The notes: generated by a model from the sequence alone, not told the origin. A stretch of DNA of 41,981 bases from Comamonadaceae bacterium CG_4_9_14_3_um_filter_60_33 (GCA_002789915.1 PFUD01000153.1:1-41981), one strand, 5' to 3'; positions 31,472 through 41,887 are shown, numbered from the stretch's first letter. Translations and numbers: made by a program.

Positions 31472-33262
31472 ATGAGCTACACCGCCCCTCTCAAAGACAT
31501 GCTTTTTAACATCGAGTACCTGGCCGGCATTGACCAGATCGCCCAACTCCCCGGCATGGAGGACGCGGGTCTGGAGACCGCGCAAGCCGTGCTCGAAGAG
31601 GCCGCCAAGTTCTGCGAAGGCGTGCTCGCACCTCTGAACTGGGAGGGCGACAAGAACCCGTCCACCTGGAAAGACGGCGTGGTCACCGCCAGCCCGGGTT
31701 TCAAGGACGCCTTCAAGCAATACACCGAGGCCGGCTGGCAAGGCCTACAGCACCCCACCGACTTCGGCGGCCAGGGCCTGCCCAAGACCATCGGCTCGGC
31801 CGTGGGTGAAATGCAGAACTCGGCCAACATGAGCTTTGCCCTGTGCCCGCTGCTCACCGACGGCGCCATCGAGGCGTTGCTCACCGCAGGCAGCCCCGAG
31901 CTCAACGCCATCTACCTCGAAAAACTCGTCAGCGGCGAGTGGACCGGCACCATGAACCTGACCGAGCCGCAAGCCGGCTCTGACCTGGCCGCCGTGCGCA
32001 CCCGGGCCGAGCCCCAACCAGACGGCAGCTACAAGGTTGCCGGCACCAAGATTTACATCACCTGGGGTGAGCACGACATGGCCAACAACATCGTCCATCT
32101 GGTACTGGCCCGTGTGAGCGGCGCACCTGAAGGCGTGAAAGGCATCAGCCTCTTTGTGGTGCCCAAGTTCATGGTCAACGCCGATGGCTCACTGGGTGCG
32201 CGCAACGACGTCCAATGTGTCTCCATCGAGCACAAGATGGGCATCAAGGCCAGCCCCACGGCGGTACTGCAGTTTGGTGACCACGGTGGTGCAGTCGGTT
32301 ATTTGGTGGGTCAGGAAAACCGCGGCCTGGAGTACATGTTCATCATGATGAATGCTGCGCGCTTCGGCGTTGGCGTGCAGGGCATCGCCATTGCCGAGAC
32401 CGCCTACCAAAAAGCGGTGAGCTTTGCCAAGGAGCGCATCCAAAGCCGCCCGGTTGACGGTTCGCTACCAGCGGCCGGCCCCATCATCCACCACCCGGAC
32501 GTCAAACGCATGCTCATGACCATGCGCGCCTACACCGAAGGTTGCCGTGCCTTGTCTAGCGTGGCCGCTGCCGCCTATGACACCGCACACCACCACCAAG
32601 ACGCCGACACGCGCAAGCAAAACGAGGCGTTTTATGAATTTATGGTGCCGCTGATCAAGGGCTTTAGCACCGAGATGAGCCTGGAAGTGACTTCTCTTGG
32701 CGTTCAGGTGCACGGTGGCATGGGTTTCATCGAGGAAACCGGTTGCGCCCAGTACTACCGCGACGCCAAAATCCTGACCATTTACGAAGGCACCACCGCC
32801 ATCCAGGCCAATGACCTTGTGGGTCGCAAGACCGCGCGTGATGGCGGCCAGACTGCCAAAGACATTGCCGCCCAGATCGAAGCCACCGAATTCGAGCTGC
32901 TGCAAACCGTCAGCGACGATGCCCACGCTGTGGCCAAACGCCTGAAAGCGGCGCGTCTGGCTTTCCTCGACGTGGTGACCTTTGTGGCGGACAACACCAA
33001 GACGCTGCCCAACGACGTCTTTGCCGGCAGCGTGCCCTACCTGATGCTGGCGGGCAACCTGATGGCGGGCTGGCAACTGGCGCGTGCCCTGCTGGTGGCC
33101 CAAGCGCAATTGGCCAAAGGCCAGGATGTGGCCTTCATGCAGGCCAAGATCATCACCACCCGCTTTTATGCCGACCACCTGCTGACCAAGGCGCCGGGCC
33201 TGCGTGACAGCATTGTGGAAGGGGCAGCCTGCGTGACAGAGTTGGCGCTGGACGCGTTTTGA
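31472..33262 (+). CDS. Acyl-CoA dehydrogenase, long (~600-residue) type
   Basis: The 596-residue protein belongs to the large acyl-CoA dehydrogenase group. It has a short N-terminal extension (YTAPLKDMLFNIEYLAG), a central FAD domain with TGTMNLTEPQAGSDL (~159-173) and GTKIYITWGEHDM, and the helical domain with GIAIAETAYQKAV and VQVHGGMGFIEETGCAQYYRDAKI, then YEGTTAIQANDLVGRK (~433-448). A C-terminal ~120-residue domain is typical of FadE5/DmdC-like enzymes and not found in short ACADs. AAGGAGAT precedes the ATG. It oxidises an acyl-CoA to the enoyl-CoA, passing electrons to EtfAB encoded just upstream. Chain-length preference is unknown. Confidence 0.95.
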   Translation: MSYTAPLKDMLFNIEYLAGIDQIAQLPGMEDAGLETAQAVLEEAAKFCEGVLAPLNWEGDKNPSTWKDGVVTASPGFKDAFKQYTEAGWQGLQHPTDFGGQGLPKTIGSAVGEMQNSANMSFALCPLLTDGAIEALLTAGSPELNAIYLEKLVSGEWTGTMNLTEPQAGSDLAAVRTRAEPQPDGSYKVAGTKIYITWGEHDMANNIVHLVLARVSGAPEGVKGISLFVVPKFMVNADGSLGARNDVQCVSIEHKMGIKASPTAVLQFGDHGGAVGYLVGQENRGLEYMFIMMNAARFGVGVQGIAIAETAYQKAVSFAKERIQSRPVDGSLPAAGPIIHHPDVKRMLMTMRAYTEGCRALSSVAAAAYDTAHHHQDADTRKQNEAFYEFMVPLIKGFSTEMSLEVTSLGVQVHGGMGFIEETGCAQYYRDAKILTIYEGTTAIQANDLVGRKTARDGGQTAKDIAAQIEATEFELLQTVSDDAHAVAKRLKAARLAFLDVVTFVADNTKTLPNDVFAGSVPYLMLAGNLMAGWQLARALLVAQAQLAKGQDVAFMQAKIITTRFYADHLLTKAPGLRDSIVEGAACVTELALDAF

Positions 33263-33322
33263 GGTTGTCAATGTAGTCCGGATGTAGCGAAACGCAATCC
33301 AGGTGGCTTTCAGACTTTGACC

Positions 33323-33580
33323 TCAAGCGCTACGGCTCGTCGTACCCGACGGACAGAAATTTGCCATGCCCAGGGCTTGTGCGGGTGTCACGATGCTGAT
33401 GCCGAGTACGGCGCGCACGGTCAACAGGTCCTGAACGCCGCTGATCAGCCAGGGGGCGCCGGCAGCCAGGGCGGCATGAATGAACTTGTCGTCGTCAGCG
33501 TCGCGGCTGTAGGTTTGTTGTGCTAATTCGTCGTCAACATTCACCCAGTGTGTCGCCGCATTGGCATCATCGCACCGCAT
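33323..33580 (-). pseudogene. Truncated PIN-domain (VapC-like) toxin relic
   Basis: The 85-residue frame contains SRDADDDKFIHAALAAGAP, then WLISGVQDLLTVRAVLGI and IVTPAQALGM. This matches the C-terminal half of PIN-domain RNase toxins of the COG1569/VapC type: D-x-DDKF, then an expected SGDxDLL, then an ILTPAQFL-like end. The N-terminal half with the first catalytic Asp is absent, and the SGD aspartate is Val here. No antitoxin gene is next to it. I therefore call it a relic. An ATG at 33580 exists but has no clear ribosome-binding site. Confidence 0.55.
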
Positions 33581-33598
33581 GCCTCGCCCCAGCCATTT

Positions 33599-34963
33599 TC
33601 AGGTCGGCCAGGTCGAGCCCTGTTCGGGCACCACGGCGCGCCAGCCAAGTTCGTGCTTGATGCGCGCGCGCAGCATGTCGGCGGGGCCCGCCTCGCCATG
33701 CACCACATAGACCTGGTCCGGCGACTGCGGCATGGTGCGCAGCCAGGCTATCAACTGGTTGCCGTCGGCGTGGGCCGAGGCCGATTCGAGCTGCACGATT
33801 TCGGCGTTGATGTCGACATCGCGGCCGTGGATGCGCACCGACTTGGCGCCACTGGCGAATGTGGCGCCGCGCGTACCGGGCGCCTGGTAGCCGGTCAGGA
33901 TGATCATGTTGCGGTGGTCGCCCGCGTAGTGTTCCAGATGGTGCAGCACGCGGCCACCCGTGGCCATGCCGCTGGCCGACAAGATCACCATGGGGCCGTG
34001 GCGGCTGGCCAGCGCCTTGGATTCGTCGGTGCTGTTGACCATGGTGGCATTGCGCGTCAGGGCGCGCGTGTCCTGGTGGCTCAGGCGGTGTTCACCGGGG
34101 TGGTCTTCAAACAAATGGGTGGTGTGCACCGCCATCGGGCTGTCCAGAAAAACCGGCAACGAGGTCGGCAGTTCGCCCTTGATCTTGAGTAAGTGAATGG
34201 CATGCAACAAGGCCTGGGCACGGCCCACGGCAAAGACCGGCACCACGGCCACGCCGCCGCGCTTGGCCACGCGTTGCAAGGCAGGCGCCAGTTCAGCCAG
34301 CACATCTTCCTTGGGGTGAATGCGGTCGCCATAAGTGGATTCGATCAGCACCGTGTCGGCTTGCGGTGCGTCATCGGGGGGACTCATGATGAGGTCGTCA
34401 GGGCGACCCAGATCGCCCGAGAACAAAATGCGCCGGCCCGCCACTTCCAGCAGGATGCTCGACGCGCCCAGAATGTGCCCGGCCGAACTGAAGGTTGCTT
34501 TCCAGCCAGGAATGGGCGTGATGACTTTGTCGAATTCCACCGCCTTGATCAAGGGTAGCGCGCCGAGCGCGTCCTGCCGGGTGTACAAGGGCAGGGCCGG
34601 AGCGTGCTTTGAAAAACCGTGGCGGTTGGCAAAGGCGGCGTCTTCTTCCTGGATATGGCCGCTGTCGGGCCACAAAATGCGGCACAGGTCGCGCGTGCCC
34701 CGGCTGGCGTAGACGTGGCCGACAAAGCCTTCCTTGGCCAGTAGCGGAACGTAGCCGCTGTGGTCGAGGTGGGCGTGGGTCAGCAAAACGGCATGAATCT
34801 GGTCTGGCGGCAGGGGCAGCGGGTTCCAATTGCGCAGGCGCAGTTGCTTGTAGCCCTGGAACAAACCACAGTCCACCAGCAAGCGTTTGCCGTCGTGCTG
34901 CACGAGATACTTGGAGCCGGTGACGGTGCTGGCGCCACCCAGAAAGGTGATGGTTACGCTCAT
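33599..34963 (-). CDS. Metallo-beta-lactamase/beta-CASP RNA-processing family protein
   Basis: The 454-residue protein has an MBL core with LLTHAHLDHSGYVPLL (HxHxDH, about residues 61-76), then SGDLGR and IESTYGDR. This is followed by a beta-CASP insertion (FAVGRAQALLHAIHLL, LDSPMAV, SASGMATGGRVLHHLEHY) and an RNA-specificity (RMMBL) end with SASAHADGNQL and VVHGE. Relatives include CPSF73-like and YsnA-like nucleases, which act on RNA; a nuclease function is known for the family but not shown here. AAGGAG lies nine bases before the ATG. Confidence 0.93.
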   Translation of the reverse strand: MSVTITFLGGASTVTGSKYLVQHDGKRLLVDCGLFQGYKQLRLRNWNPLPLPPDQIHAVLLTHAHLDHSGYVPLLAKEGFVGHVYASRGTRDLCRILWPDSGHIQEEDAAFANRHGFSKHAPALPLYTRQDALGALPLIKAVEFDKVITPIPGWKATFSSAGHILGASSILLEVAGRRILFSGDLGRPDDLIMSPPDDAPQADTVLIESTYGDRIHPKEDVLAELAPALQRVAKRGGVAVVPVFAVGRAQALLHAIHLLKIKGELPTSLPVFLDSPMAVHTTHLFEDHPGEHRLSHQDTRALTRNATMVNSTDESKALASRHGPMVILSASGMATGGRVLHHLEHYAGDHRNMIILTGYQAPGTRGATFASGAKSVRIHGRDVDINAEIVQLESASAHADGNQLIAWLRTMPQSPDQVYVVHGEAGPADMLRARIKHELGWRAVVPEQGSTWPT

Positions 34964-34989
34964 GTCGAGTCTCCTTGTGCTGCCCCGAG

Positions 34990-35026
34990 AAAAAAGCCAT
35001 GCCGTTGCGGCGCAACAGCATGGCTT
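34990..35026 (-). terminator. Strong intrinsic terminator after dnaJ
   Basis: On the minus strand AAGCCATGCTGTTGC pairs with GCAACGGCATGGCTT (15 bp, one T-G) around a GCC loop, then six T. It lies 39 bases past the dnaJ stop and ends the dnaK-dnaJ transcript. Confidence 0.92.
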
Positions 35027-35064
35027 GATTCTGGACTTTTTACCGGCTTGTCAGGCGATAAATT

Positions 35065-36198
35065 TCAGCTGAAAAAACTTTTCAGTCGATCGGTCCAGCT
35101 GTCGCCAGTCGGTGAGTGTTTGCTGCCATCTTTTTTAAACGACTCGTCGAGCTCGTGCAATAGCTTGCGCTGGTGTTCGGTGAGTTTGACAGGCGTTTCA
35201 ACCAAAATGTGGCAGTACAGGTCGCCGGGGTAATTGGAGCGCACGCCCTTGATGCCCTTGCCGCGCAAGCGGAACTGCTTGCTCGATTGCGTACCCTCCG
35301 GGATGTCGATAGCAGCCTTACCGTCGAGTGTGGGCACGTCGATTTCACCGCCCAGCGTGGCAGTGATGATGCTGATGGGCACCGAGCAATGCAGGTCATC
35401 GCCATCGCGCTCGAAAATTTCGTGTTTTTTGAGGCGGATTTCAATGTACAGGTCCCCGGGTGGACCGCCGTTGGTGCCAGGCTCGCCGTTGCCCGCGCTG
35501 CGGATACGCATGCCGCTGTCAATGCCGACCGGGATCTTGACTTCGAGCGTCTTTTGCTTCTTGACCTTGCCCTGGCCATGGCATTTGGGACAGGGCTCGG
35601 GGATGATCTTGCCAGTGCCGCGGCAGGTCGGGCAGGTTTGCTGCACGCTGAAAAAACCTTGGCGCATTTGCACCGCGCCCGAGCCGCCACAGGTGCTGCA
35701 GGTCTTGGCCTGGGTACCGGGCTTGGCGCCGCTGCCGCTGCAGGTGTCGCAATTGTCCCAACTGGGGATGCGGATTTGCGCATCTTTGCCCTTGGCTGCT
35801 TCATCCAGCGTGATTTCCATGGCGTAGCTCAGGTCGCTGCCACGGTACACCTGCCGGCCACCGGCACGGCCACCGCGCTGCTGGCCAAACATGTCGCCAA
35901 AAATATCGCCAAAAGCCTCGGCAAAACCGCCATAGGCCTCGCCACCGGCGCCGCCGCGCATGTTGGGGTCGACGCCGGCAAAGCCGTGCTGGTCGTAGGC
36001 CGCGCGCTTTTGCGGGTCTGACAGCATCTCGTAGGCTTCTTTCGATTCCTTGAACTTTTCCTCGGCCGCCTTGGCACCGTCGCCGCTGTTGCGGTCAGGG
36101 TGGTGCTTCATCGCATGCTTGCGATAAGCCTTCTTGATTTCTTCGTCCGAGGCGTTCTTGGGAACACCCAACACTTCGTAGTAATCTCTTTTGGACAT
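35065..36198 (-). CDS. dnaJ: Chaperone protein DnaJ
   Basis: The 377-residue protein has the complete type-I DnaJ layout. The J domain (1-70) carries HPD at 33-35. It is followed by a Gly/Phe-rich region with [14 protein letters not shown], then four CxxCxGxG zinc-finger repeats ([32 protein letters not shown]) and the C-terminal substrate-binding domain. DnaJ delivers unfolded protein to DnaK and stimulates its ATPase. It is the last gene of grpE-dnaK-dnaJ; a hairpin lies in the 98-base gap to dnaK. Confidence 0.98.
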   Translation of the reverse strand: MSKRDYYEVLGVPKNASDEEIKKAYRKHAMKHHPDRNSGDGAKAAEEKFKESKEAYEMLSDPQKRAAYDQHGFAGVDPNMRGGAGGEAYGGFAEAFGDIFGDMFGQQRGGRAGGRQVYRGSDLSYAMEITLDEAAKGKDAQIRIPSWDNCDTCSGSGAKPGTQAKTCSTCGGSGAVQMRQGFFSVQQTCPTCRGTGKIIPEPCPKCHGQGKVKKQKTLEVKIPVGIDSGMRIRSAGNGEPGTNGGPPGDLYIEIRLKKHEIFERDGDDLHCSVPISIITATLGGEIDVPTLDGKAAIDIPEGTQSSKQFRLRGKGIKGVRSNYPGDLYCHILVETPVKLTEHQRKLLHELDESFKKDGSKHSPTGDSWTDRLKSFFS

Positions 36199-36228
36199 GG
36201 TCTGAGTTTGCCTGATATCAATGCAAAC

Positions 36229-36259
36229 GCCGCGGTGAACTTTTAGGGTTCAGCGCGGC
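36229..36259 (-). promoter_or_regulatory. Hairpin in the dnaK-dnaJ intergenic region
   Basis: GCCGCGCTGAAC and GTTCACCGCGGC pair over 11 of 12 positions around loop CCTAAAA. There is no T-run on the dnaJ side, so it is not a simple terminator. It could stabilise or process the mRNA, giving more DnaK than DnaJ. Confidence 0.55.
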
Positions 36260-36296
36260 GCACGCAACGGTTTAAAAACAGCGTTAAATCAAGTGC

Positions 36297-38249
<1,953 letters not shown>

Positions 38250-38377
38250 GATGCTTCCTTAAATGTTTGGACTCACACCGAACTGCTGCGCAGCTGGTGC
38301 TTGTGCCCGGAGGGTTTTGAAATTCAGATGTGTGTCAAGTGTGGCTGGCGGCTGTTTTTTCAAGCCGCAAGCCTCGA

Positions 38378-38974
38378 TTATTTTGCGGCTGCCACGGTCA
38401 CCAGCGCCGGGCGCAGCACGCGCTCGGCAATCAGGTAGCCCTTTTGCAGCACGGTGACCACCGTGTTGGCCTCCTGCTCGCAAGGGACCACGCTGATGGC
38501 CTGGTGCTGGTGCGGGTCGAATTTGTCACCGGCGGCCGGGCTGATGGCCACCACCTTGTTGCGCTCCAGCGCCGAGATCAACTGGCGCAACGTAGCCTGT
38601 GAGCCTTCGCGCAATTGTTCAAGCGAGGCTTCCGACAGGGACAGCCCGGCTTCCAGGCTGTCAATCACCGGCAGCAAGCTGTCGGCAAACGACTCCAACG
38701 CAAACTTGCGCGCCTTCGACACGTCGTCTTCGGCGCGGCGGCGCGCGTTCTCGGTATCGGCTTTGGCGCGCAGGTACTGGTCGGCCAAATCGTGGTTCTT
38801 GGCTTGCAGCGCGACCAGTTCGGCTTGACAGCTTTCCAGCGTCTGCACTTCCAGTTCTGGCAGGTCAGCGGACGCGCTGGCCGGGCTCAAGGGGTTGACG
38901 GGGTTGGGGCTCGCGCCGGCAGCAGCGGGCTCGGAACTGGGAGGAATGGGTGGGGTGGTGCTAGGGTGGGTCAT
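38378..38974 (-). CDS. grpE: Nucleotide exchange factor GrpE
   Basis: The 198-residue protein has an acidic/Pro-rich N-terminal tail, a long coiled-coil helix ([20 protein letters not shown], then [20 protein letters not shown]), and the GrpE beta-domain with [13 protein letters not shown] and [15 protein letters not shown] near the end. GrpE releases ADP from DnaK. The start ending at 38974 (MTHPSTT) is used because a sigma-32 promoter lies just upstream (39009-39039), over the alternative ATG at 39028. The 128-base gap to dnaK has no other gene. Confidence 0.96.
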   Translation of the reverse strand: MTHPSTTPPIPPSSEPAAAGASPNPVNPLSPASASADLPELEVQTLESCQAELVALQAKNHDLADQYLRAKADTENARRRAEDDVSKARKFALESFADSLLPVIDSLEAGLSLSEASLEQLREGSQATLRQLISALERNKVVAISPAAGDKFDPHQHQAISVVPCEQEANTVVTVLQKGYLIAERVLRPALVTVAAAK

Positions 38975-39008
38975 GCGGGTGTTATTGGGTTTGAAACAAC
39001 AAGCCTCG

Positions 39009-39039
39009 TAGATGGGGCTTGGTGCCATGTTTGCAAGGG
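39009..39039 (-). promoter_or_regulatory. Sigma-32 heat-shock promoter of grpE-dnaK-dnaJ
   Basis: Minus strand: CCCTTGCAA as -35 (consensus CTTGAAA), 13 bases, then CCCCATCTA as -10 (consensus CCCCATNTA). The predicted start site is ~28 bases before the grpE ATG at 38974. No CIRCE element (HrcA site) was found here. Confidence 0.85.
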
Positions 39040-39048
39040 GGCAGGCAG

Positions 39049-39071
39049 AAAAAAGCGGGCTGATGCCCGCT
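39049..39071 (-). terminator. Intrinsic terminator after FKBP gene
   Basis: On the minus strand AGCGGGC and GCCCGCT form a 7-bp stem with loop ATCA and are followed by five more T. It lies 20 bases past the FKBP stop and separates that gene from the grpE promoter. Confidence 0.88.
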
Positions 39072-39091
39072 GCCTGGCAGACGATGGGCTC

Positions 39092-39442
39092 TTAACCGAG
39101 GCTGATCAGTTCGACCTCGAACTTGAGGGTGGCGTTGGGTGGAATCACGCCGCCCGCACCGCGCGCACCATAGCCGAGTTCGGGCGGGATGATGAGCGTG
39201 CGCGTGCCGCCCACCTGCATGCCGGCCACGCCCTCGTCCCAGCCCTTGATCACCATGCCGCCGCCCAGGCGAAACACAAACGGGTCGCGCCGGTCTTTGC
39301 TGGAGTCGAATTTGGCACCTTGCTGCTCGTTTTGGTAGAGCCAGCCGGTGTAGTGCACGGTAACGTTTTGGCCGGCCGTGGCGGTGGCGCCGCTGCCGAG
39401 AATGGTGTCTTCAAAAATCAGGCCAGAAGCAGTTGTTGTCAT
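39092..39442 (-). CDS. FKBP-type peptidyl-prolyl cis-trans isomerase
   Basis: The 116-residue protein is a single FKBP domain: VTVHYTGWLYQNEQQGAKFDSS, FRLGGGMVIKGWDEGVAGMQVG, and IPPELGYGARGAGGVIPPNATLKFEVEL. The aromatic and Asp residues that shape the active site (Tyr, Asp, Phe, Trp, Tyr) are present. There is no signal peptide, so it acts in the cytoplasm. The start is the ATG ending at 39442, with the open frame beyond it not conserved-looking; a ribosome-binding site is not obvious. A winged-helix regulator lies 47 bases upstream on the same strand. Confidence 0.93.
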   Translation of the reverse strand: MTTTASGLIFEDTILGSGATATAGQNVTVHYTGWLYQNEQQGAKFDSSKDRRDPFVFRLGGGMVIKGWDEGVAGMQVGGTRTLIIPPELGYGARGAGGVIPPNATLKFEVELISLG

Positions 39443-39489
39443 GGAAGTCAATCTATAAAAATTGGAAAAGAAAATGGCAGCGGTGTCAG

Positions 39490-39801
39490 TCAGGCAGTGG
39501 CTAGCGCCAGGCTGGCCACCCATTTGTTGGCAAAGGACGCCAGATCACCCATACGCTTGAGCAGGTCCAGGCCCATGGGCGTGGCCATGTAACCGTCGCT
39601 AACGTGGGTCAGCAAGCCGGCTGCCCGCAATTCCTTGAGGCGGGTGTTCAACGTGTTGGGCGTGATGCGGCCGACGCTGTCTTGCAGAATACGAAAGGTT
39701 TGCGGATGGCCGTCTTTCAGCGCCCACAACACCCGAATGGCATAGCGCGACTCCAGCAGGCTGAGCAATTGACCAATGGCCACGTTGTCTTTGGACGTCA
39801 T
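39490..39801 (-). CDS. Winged-helix (HxlR-like) transcriptional regulator
   Basis: The 103-residue protein resembles the HxlR-type winged helix: LLSLLESRYAIRVLWALKDG, then FRILQDSVGRITPNTLNTRLKELRAAGLL as recognition region and a wing around VSDGYMATPMG. The family's N-terminal Cys redox sensor is absent. AAGGAGAT lies nine bases before the ATG at 39801, so the longer N-terminus is not used. It is probably co-transcribed with the FKBP gene downstream. Its ligand and targets are unknown; autoregulation is plausible. Confidence 0.82.
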   Translation of the reverse strand: MTSKDNVAIGQLLSLLESRYAIRVLWALKDGHPQTFRILQDSVGRITPNTLNTRLKELRAAGLLTHVSDGYMATPMGLDLLKRMGDLASFANKWVASLALATA

Positions 39802-40028
39802 GTGTTTTATCTCCTTGATTTGTCTTGTTTTTCCGGAAGGAAAATGCGTCATTTGCATGGTTGTCTCATGCCTAAACTATAGCGCAATTTAGCTGCATGC
39901 TACAGGTTTCATAGTGATAAAAATCAAGAGACAGGCAATGACACGCTGCGCTTGCCGAATGACAATTCTCAACGCAGCACAAGTTCTGTCTGAATAAAAA
40001 TCCACTTATCAACTCATTGGAGGTTTTT

Positions 40029-40759
40029 ATGTGGCGACTCGTATCAAAGATCGTTTGTATCGTGATGCTTTCTGGTGCGTGGGGTAGCTCAATGTCAACT
40101 CCCATGACGTACAGTTTTTCCACGAGCCCAAGTCCATTCGGTACCTCACCCATGCGGGCCTGTTTCTCGATAACGCGGTCGTGTCTGGGACTTTTAGTTA
40201 CGATTCGCAAGCGCCATCCGTTGGGGATGTAGGCACTGGCATCTCGTACGGCGGCCATAATCCAAACTCTGGCAACCTCGCCAGCTTCAGCGACCTGTCG
40301 GGTGTGGTATCAGGTATGACTTTCTCCGACGCACGGGGCGTTGTTATCGTCGGCAATGACAGGCTGCCCGCACTTGTCGACTCGTTGGCACTTTCTGCCG
40401 ACCCTTCGATCACCAGCACGAGTCCACGCAACCTTGTCGGATTCACGATTGGGGACTATTTGCTGATGAATGTAAGATTGTTTTGGCTCGAAGGTCAGTC
40501 TGTGCCCGAACTGATTACCGACTTTCTTGACAGCGAAACCCTGCCAGACACTCTGCCGACTTTTAACGGAAGGCTCGCCCTTGACTTCATCCAAACGGGC
40601 ACCGGTCCCACAACGCTCGCGGGTTCCGTGTTCTTCGACGGCTTGATCGTTACTGCTACGCTTGTGCCCGAGCCCGAGACATTGGCCCTGCTGCTGTCTG
40701 GCCTTGGTTCGTTGGCCATCTTCTCGCGCCGCAGAAAAGTTTCGTTAACTGAGGTCTAG
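40029..40759 (+). pseudogene. PEP-CTERM protein, frameshifted
   Basis: Two frames join into one protein. The first, after TGGAGG and an ATG at 40029, gives a signal peptide (MWRLVSKIVCIVMLSGAWGS) and mature start TPMTYSFSTSPSPFG. The second frame, readable from near 40110 and clearly coding from THAGLFLDNAVVSGTFSYDS at ~40148, continues to a PEP-CTERM end: VPEPETLALLLSGLGSLAIF, then SRRRK. The switch between ~40100 and 40150 needs a net -1 change, so there is a one-base deletion (or two-base insertion). PEP-CTERM proteins are exported, anchored by the C-terminal helix, and processed by exosortase. It may be a pseudogene or a sequence error; a GTG start at 40181 without signal peptide is unlikely to be useful. 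Confidence 0.75.
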
Positions 40760-41057
40760 CTTGTCAAAGACTTGACTTGCGCGTGCAACGAGCTGACTTG
40801 GCTTTACCCGTCTTTGCCGATATCCTGCAACTCCAGTGACTTGAACCTGATGGGTGAAGATGCCGACCATTTATGTCGAAAAACTTTACAGTAACAACGG
40901 CTGTGTCAGGAATGTTAGATTTAGCCAATGTGAAGGCTCTTGATCTGTAAGGATATTTGGACTTGGTCGTCCGTTCGGCCCAAATATTGCATGTGGTTCT
41001 GAGCACGTATGAATTTGGTCAGGTGCACCTTTCAACAAAACAACAACGGAACGCAAA
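40760..41057. other. 298-bp region between PEP-CTERM genes, contains a sigma-54 promoter
   Basis: I see no gene here. Besides the sigma-54 promoter at 40976-40991, there is a perfect inverted repeat GTCAA-N4-TTGAC at 40763-40776 about 200 bases upstream of it, in a position where an enhancer-binding activator could sit. That role is speculative. Confidence 0.5.
40976..40991 (+). promoter_or_regulatory. Sigma-54 (-24/-12) promoter for PEP-CTERM gene
   Basis: CGGCCCAAATATTGCA matches the consensus TGGCACG-N4-TTGCA at GG (-24), C4, C6 and TTGCA (-12), with the required ten bases between GG and GC. The predicted start is near 41002, 56 bases before the ATG. PEP-CTERM genes in other bacteria are often controlled by sigma-54 with the PrsK/PrsR system. 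Confidence 0.75.
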
Positions 41058-41711
41058 ATGAAAAAAATTCGTCATCTCTTGGGTTGTGCTTTGATTGCCA
41101 CCGCGAGCGCGCTGCCTTCGATCAGCTCGGCGACTTTGCTCAATGTAGATTTCGGTTTAACCGGACAACAGATTCAATCAGGTTTTTCTGGTCTGGCAGG
41201 TACTTCCACAGCAGCCAGTGCTAGCCAGAGTTTTTCAGGGATTGGGGTGTCAATTCAAGGGACTGGAAATGCGTTTGGCTTTCGGGACAGGGGTGATGTC
41301 ACTGGTGCCCTCGGCGATTTGGTAGAGGATTTTTATTTCGCCAACAGCCAGATCAAGCTGACTTTTTCAGGTTTGGCTGCGGGTAATTACAGCTTTACCT
41401 CTTGGTTCCACGACTCTTCTTATGTTCAGTCGGTGCTCAAAATCAACGTTAACTCTGTTGACCTTTTGACAGATCTTTCTGCCACCAATGGATATTCTCC
41501 TGCGTCAATCGGAACTGGTACGGTCAATTTTCACAGCGACGGTTTGGGCAATGATGTCGTTTCATTCATTGAGACTAGCGAAATTCGGTCGGGCAGTGCA
41601 GTCATCCTAAATGGCTTTAGCCTGAAAAGTGTGCCTGAGCCTGCATCCATTGCACTTCTAGGACTCGGACTCATTGGAATCGCCGTTTCACGCAAACGCA
41701 AACAAAGCTGA
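41058..41711 (+). CDS. PEP-CTERM sorting domain protein
   Basis: The 217-residue protein has a signal peptide (MKKIRHLLGCALIATASALP, cleavage near SSA at ~25), a beta-rich mature domain (LLNVDFGL, then GLAAGNYSFTSWFHDSSY and the remaining Ser/Gly/Asn-rich strands) and a C-terminal PEP-CTERM motif: VPEPASIALLGLGLIGIAV and a basic SRKRKQS tail. This signal directs exosortase (EpsH-like) processing during export of biofilm-matrix proteins; no exosortase gene is in the window. CGGAACG precedes the ATG. It is transcribed from a sigma-54-type promoter. Confidence 0.9.
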   Translation: MKKIRHLLGCALIATASALPSISSATLLNVDFGLTGQQIQSGFSGLAGTSTAASASQSFSGIGVSIQGTGNAFGFRDRGDVTGALGDLVEDFYFANSQIKLTFSGLAAGNYSFTSWFHDSSYVQSVLKINVNSVDLLTDLSATNGYSPASIGTGTVNFHSDGLGNDVVSFIETSEIRSGSAVILNGFSLKSVPEPASIALLGLGLIGIAVSRKRKQS

Positions 41712-41887
41712 ATCGCGAGGGAGGGGCGTATCCCTTCATTAGGAAACGAGCTTAATTCAAGCTTGCACCGTCGCGAGAGCCTGCTTCAACAACTGACACA
41801 CTGCATGAAGCCTAGTTGGTGATTTTTGCCATACGCATGCTGACTGCAGGCATCTCACAGATTTAATCTTCCATTGGGTGAATGAGG

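Noticed and set aside
33263-33322. GTAGCGAAACGCAATCC-like motif after the acyl-CoA dehydrogenase as a mobile repeat
   Set aside because: It resembles degenerate intergenic repeats, but no inverted partner or second copy is in the window.
38250-38377. Separate promoter for dnaK in the grpE-dnaK gap
   Set aside because: A CTTGACA-like motif exists on the minus strand but no sigma-32 or sigma-70 -10 element lies at a fitting distance.
39940-39960. Sigma-54-like TGACACG ... TTGC upstream of the frameshifted PEP-CTERM gene
   Set aside because: The spacing between the two parts is two bases too long, and -24 GG is GA.
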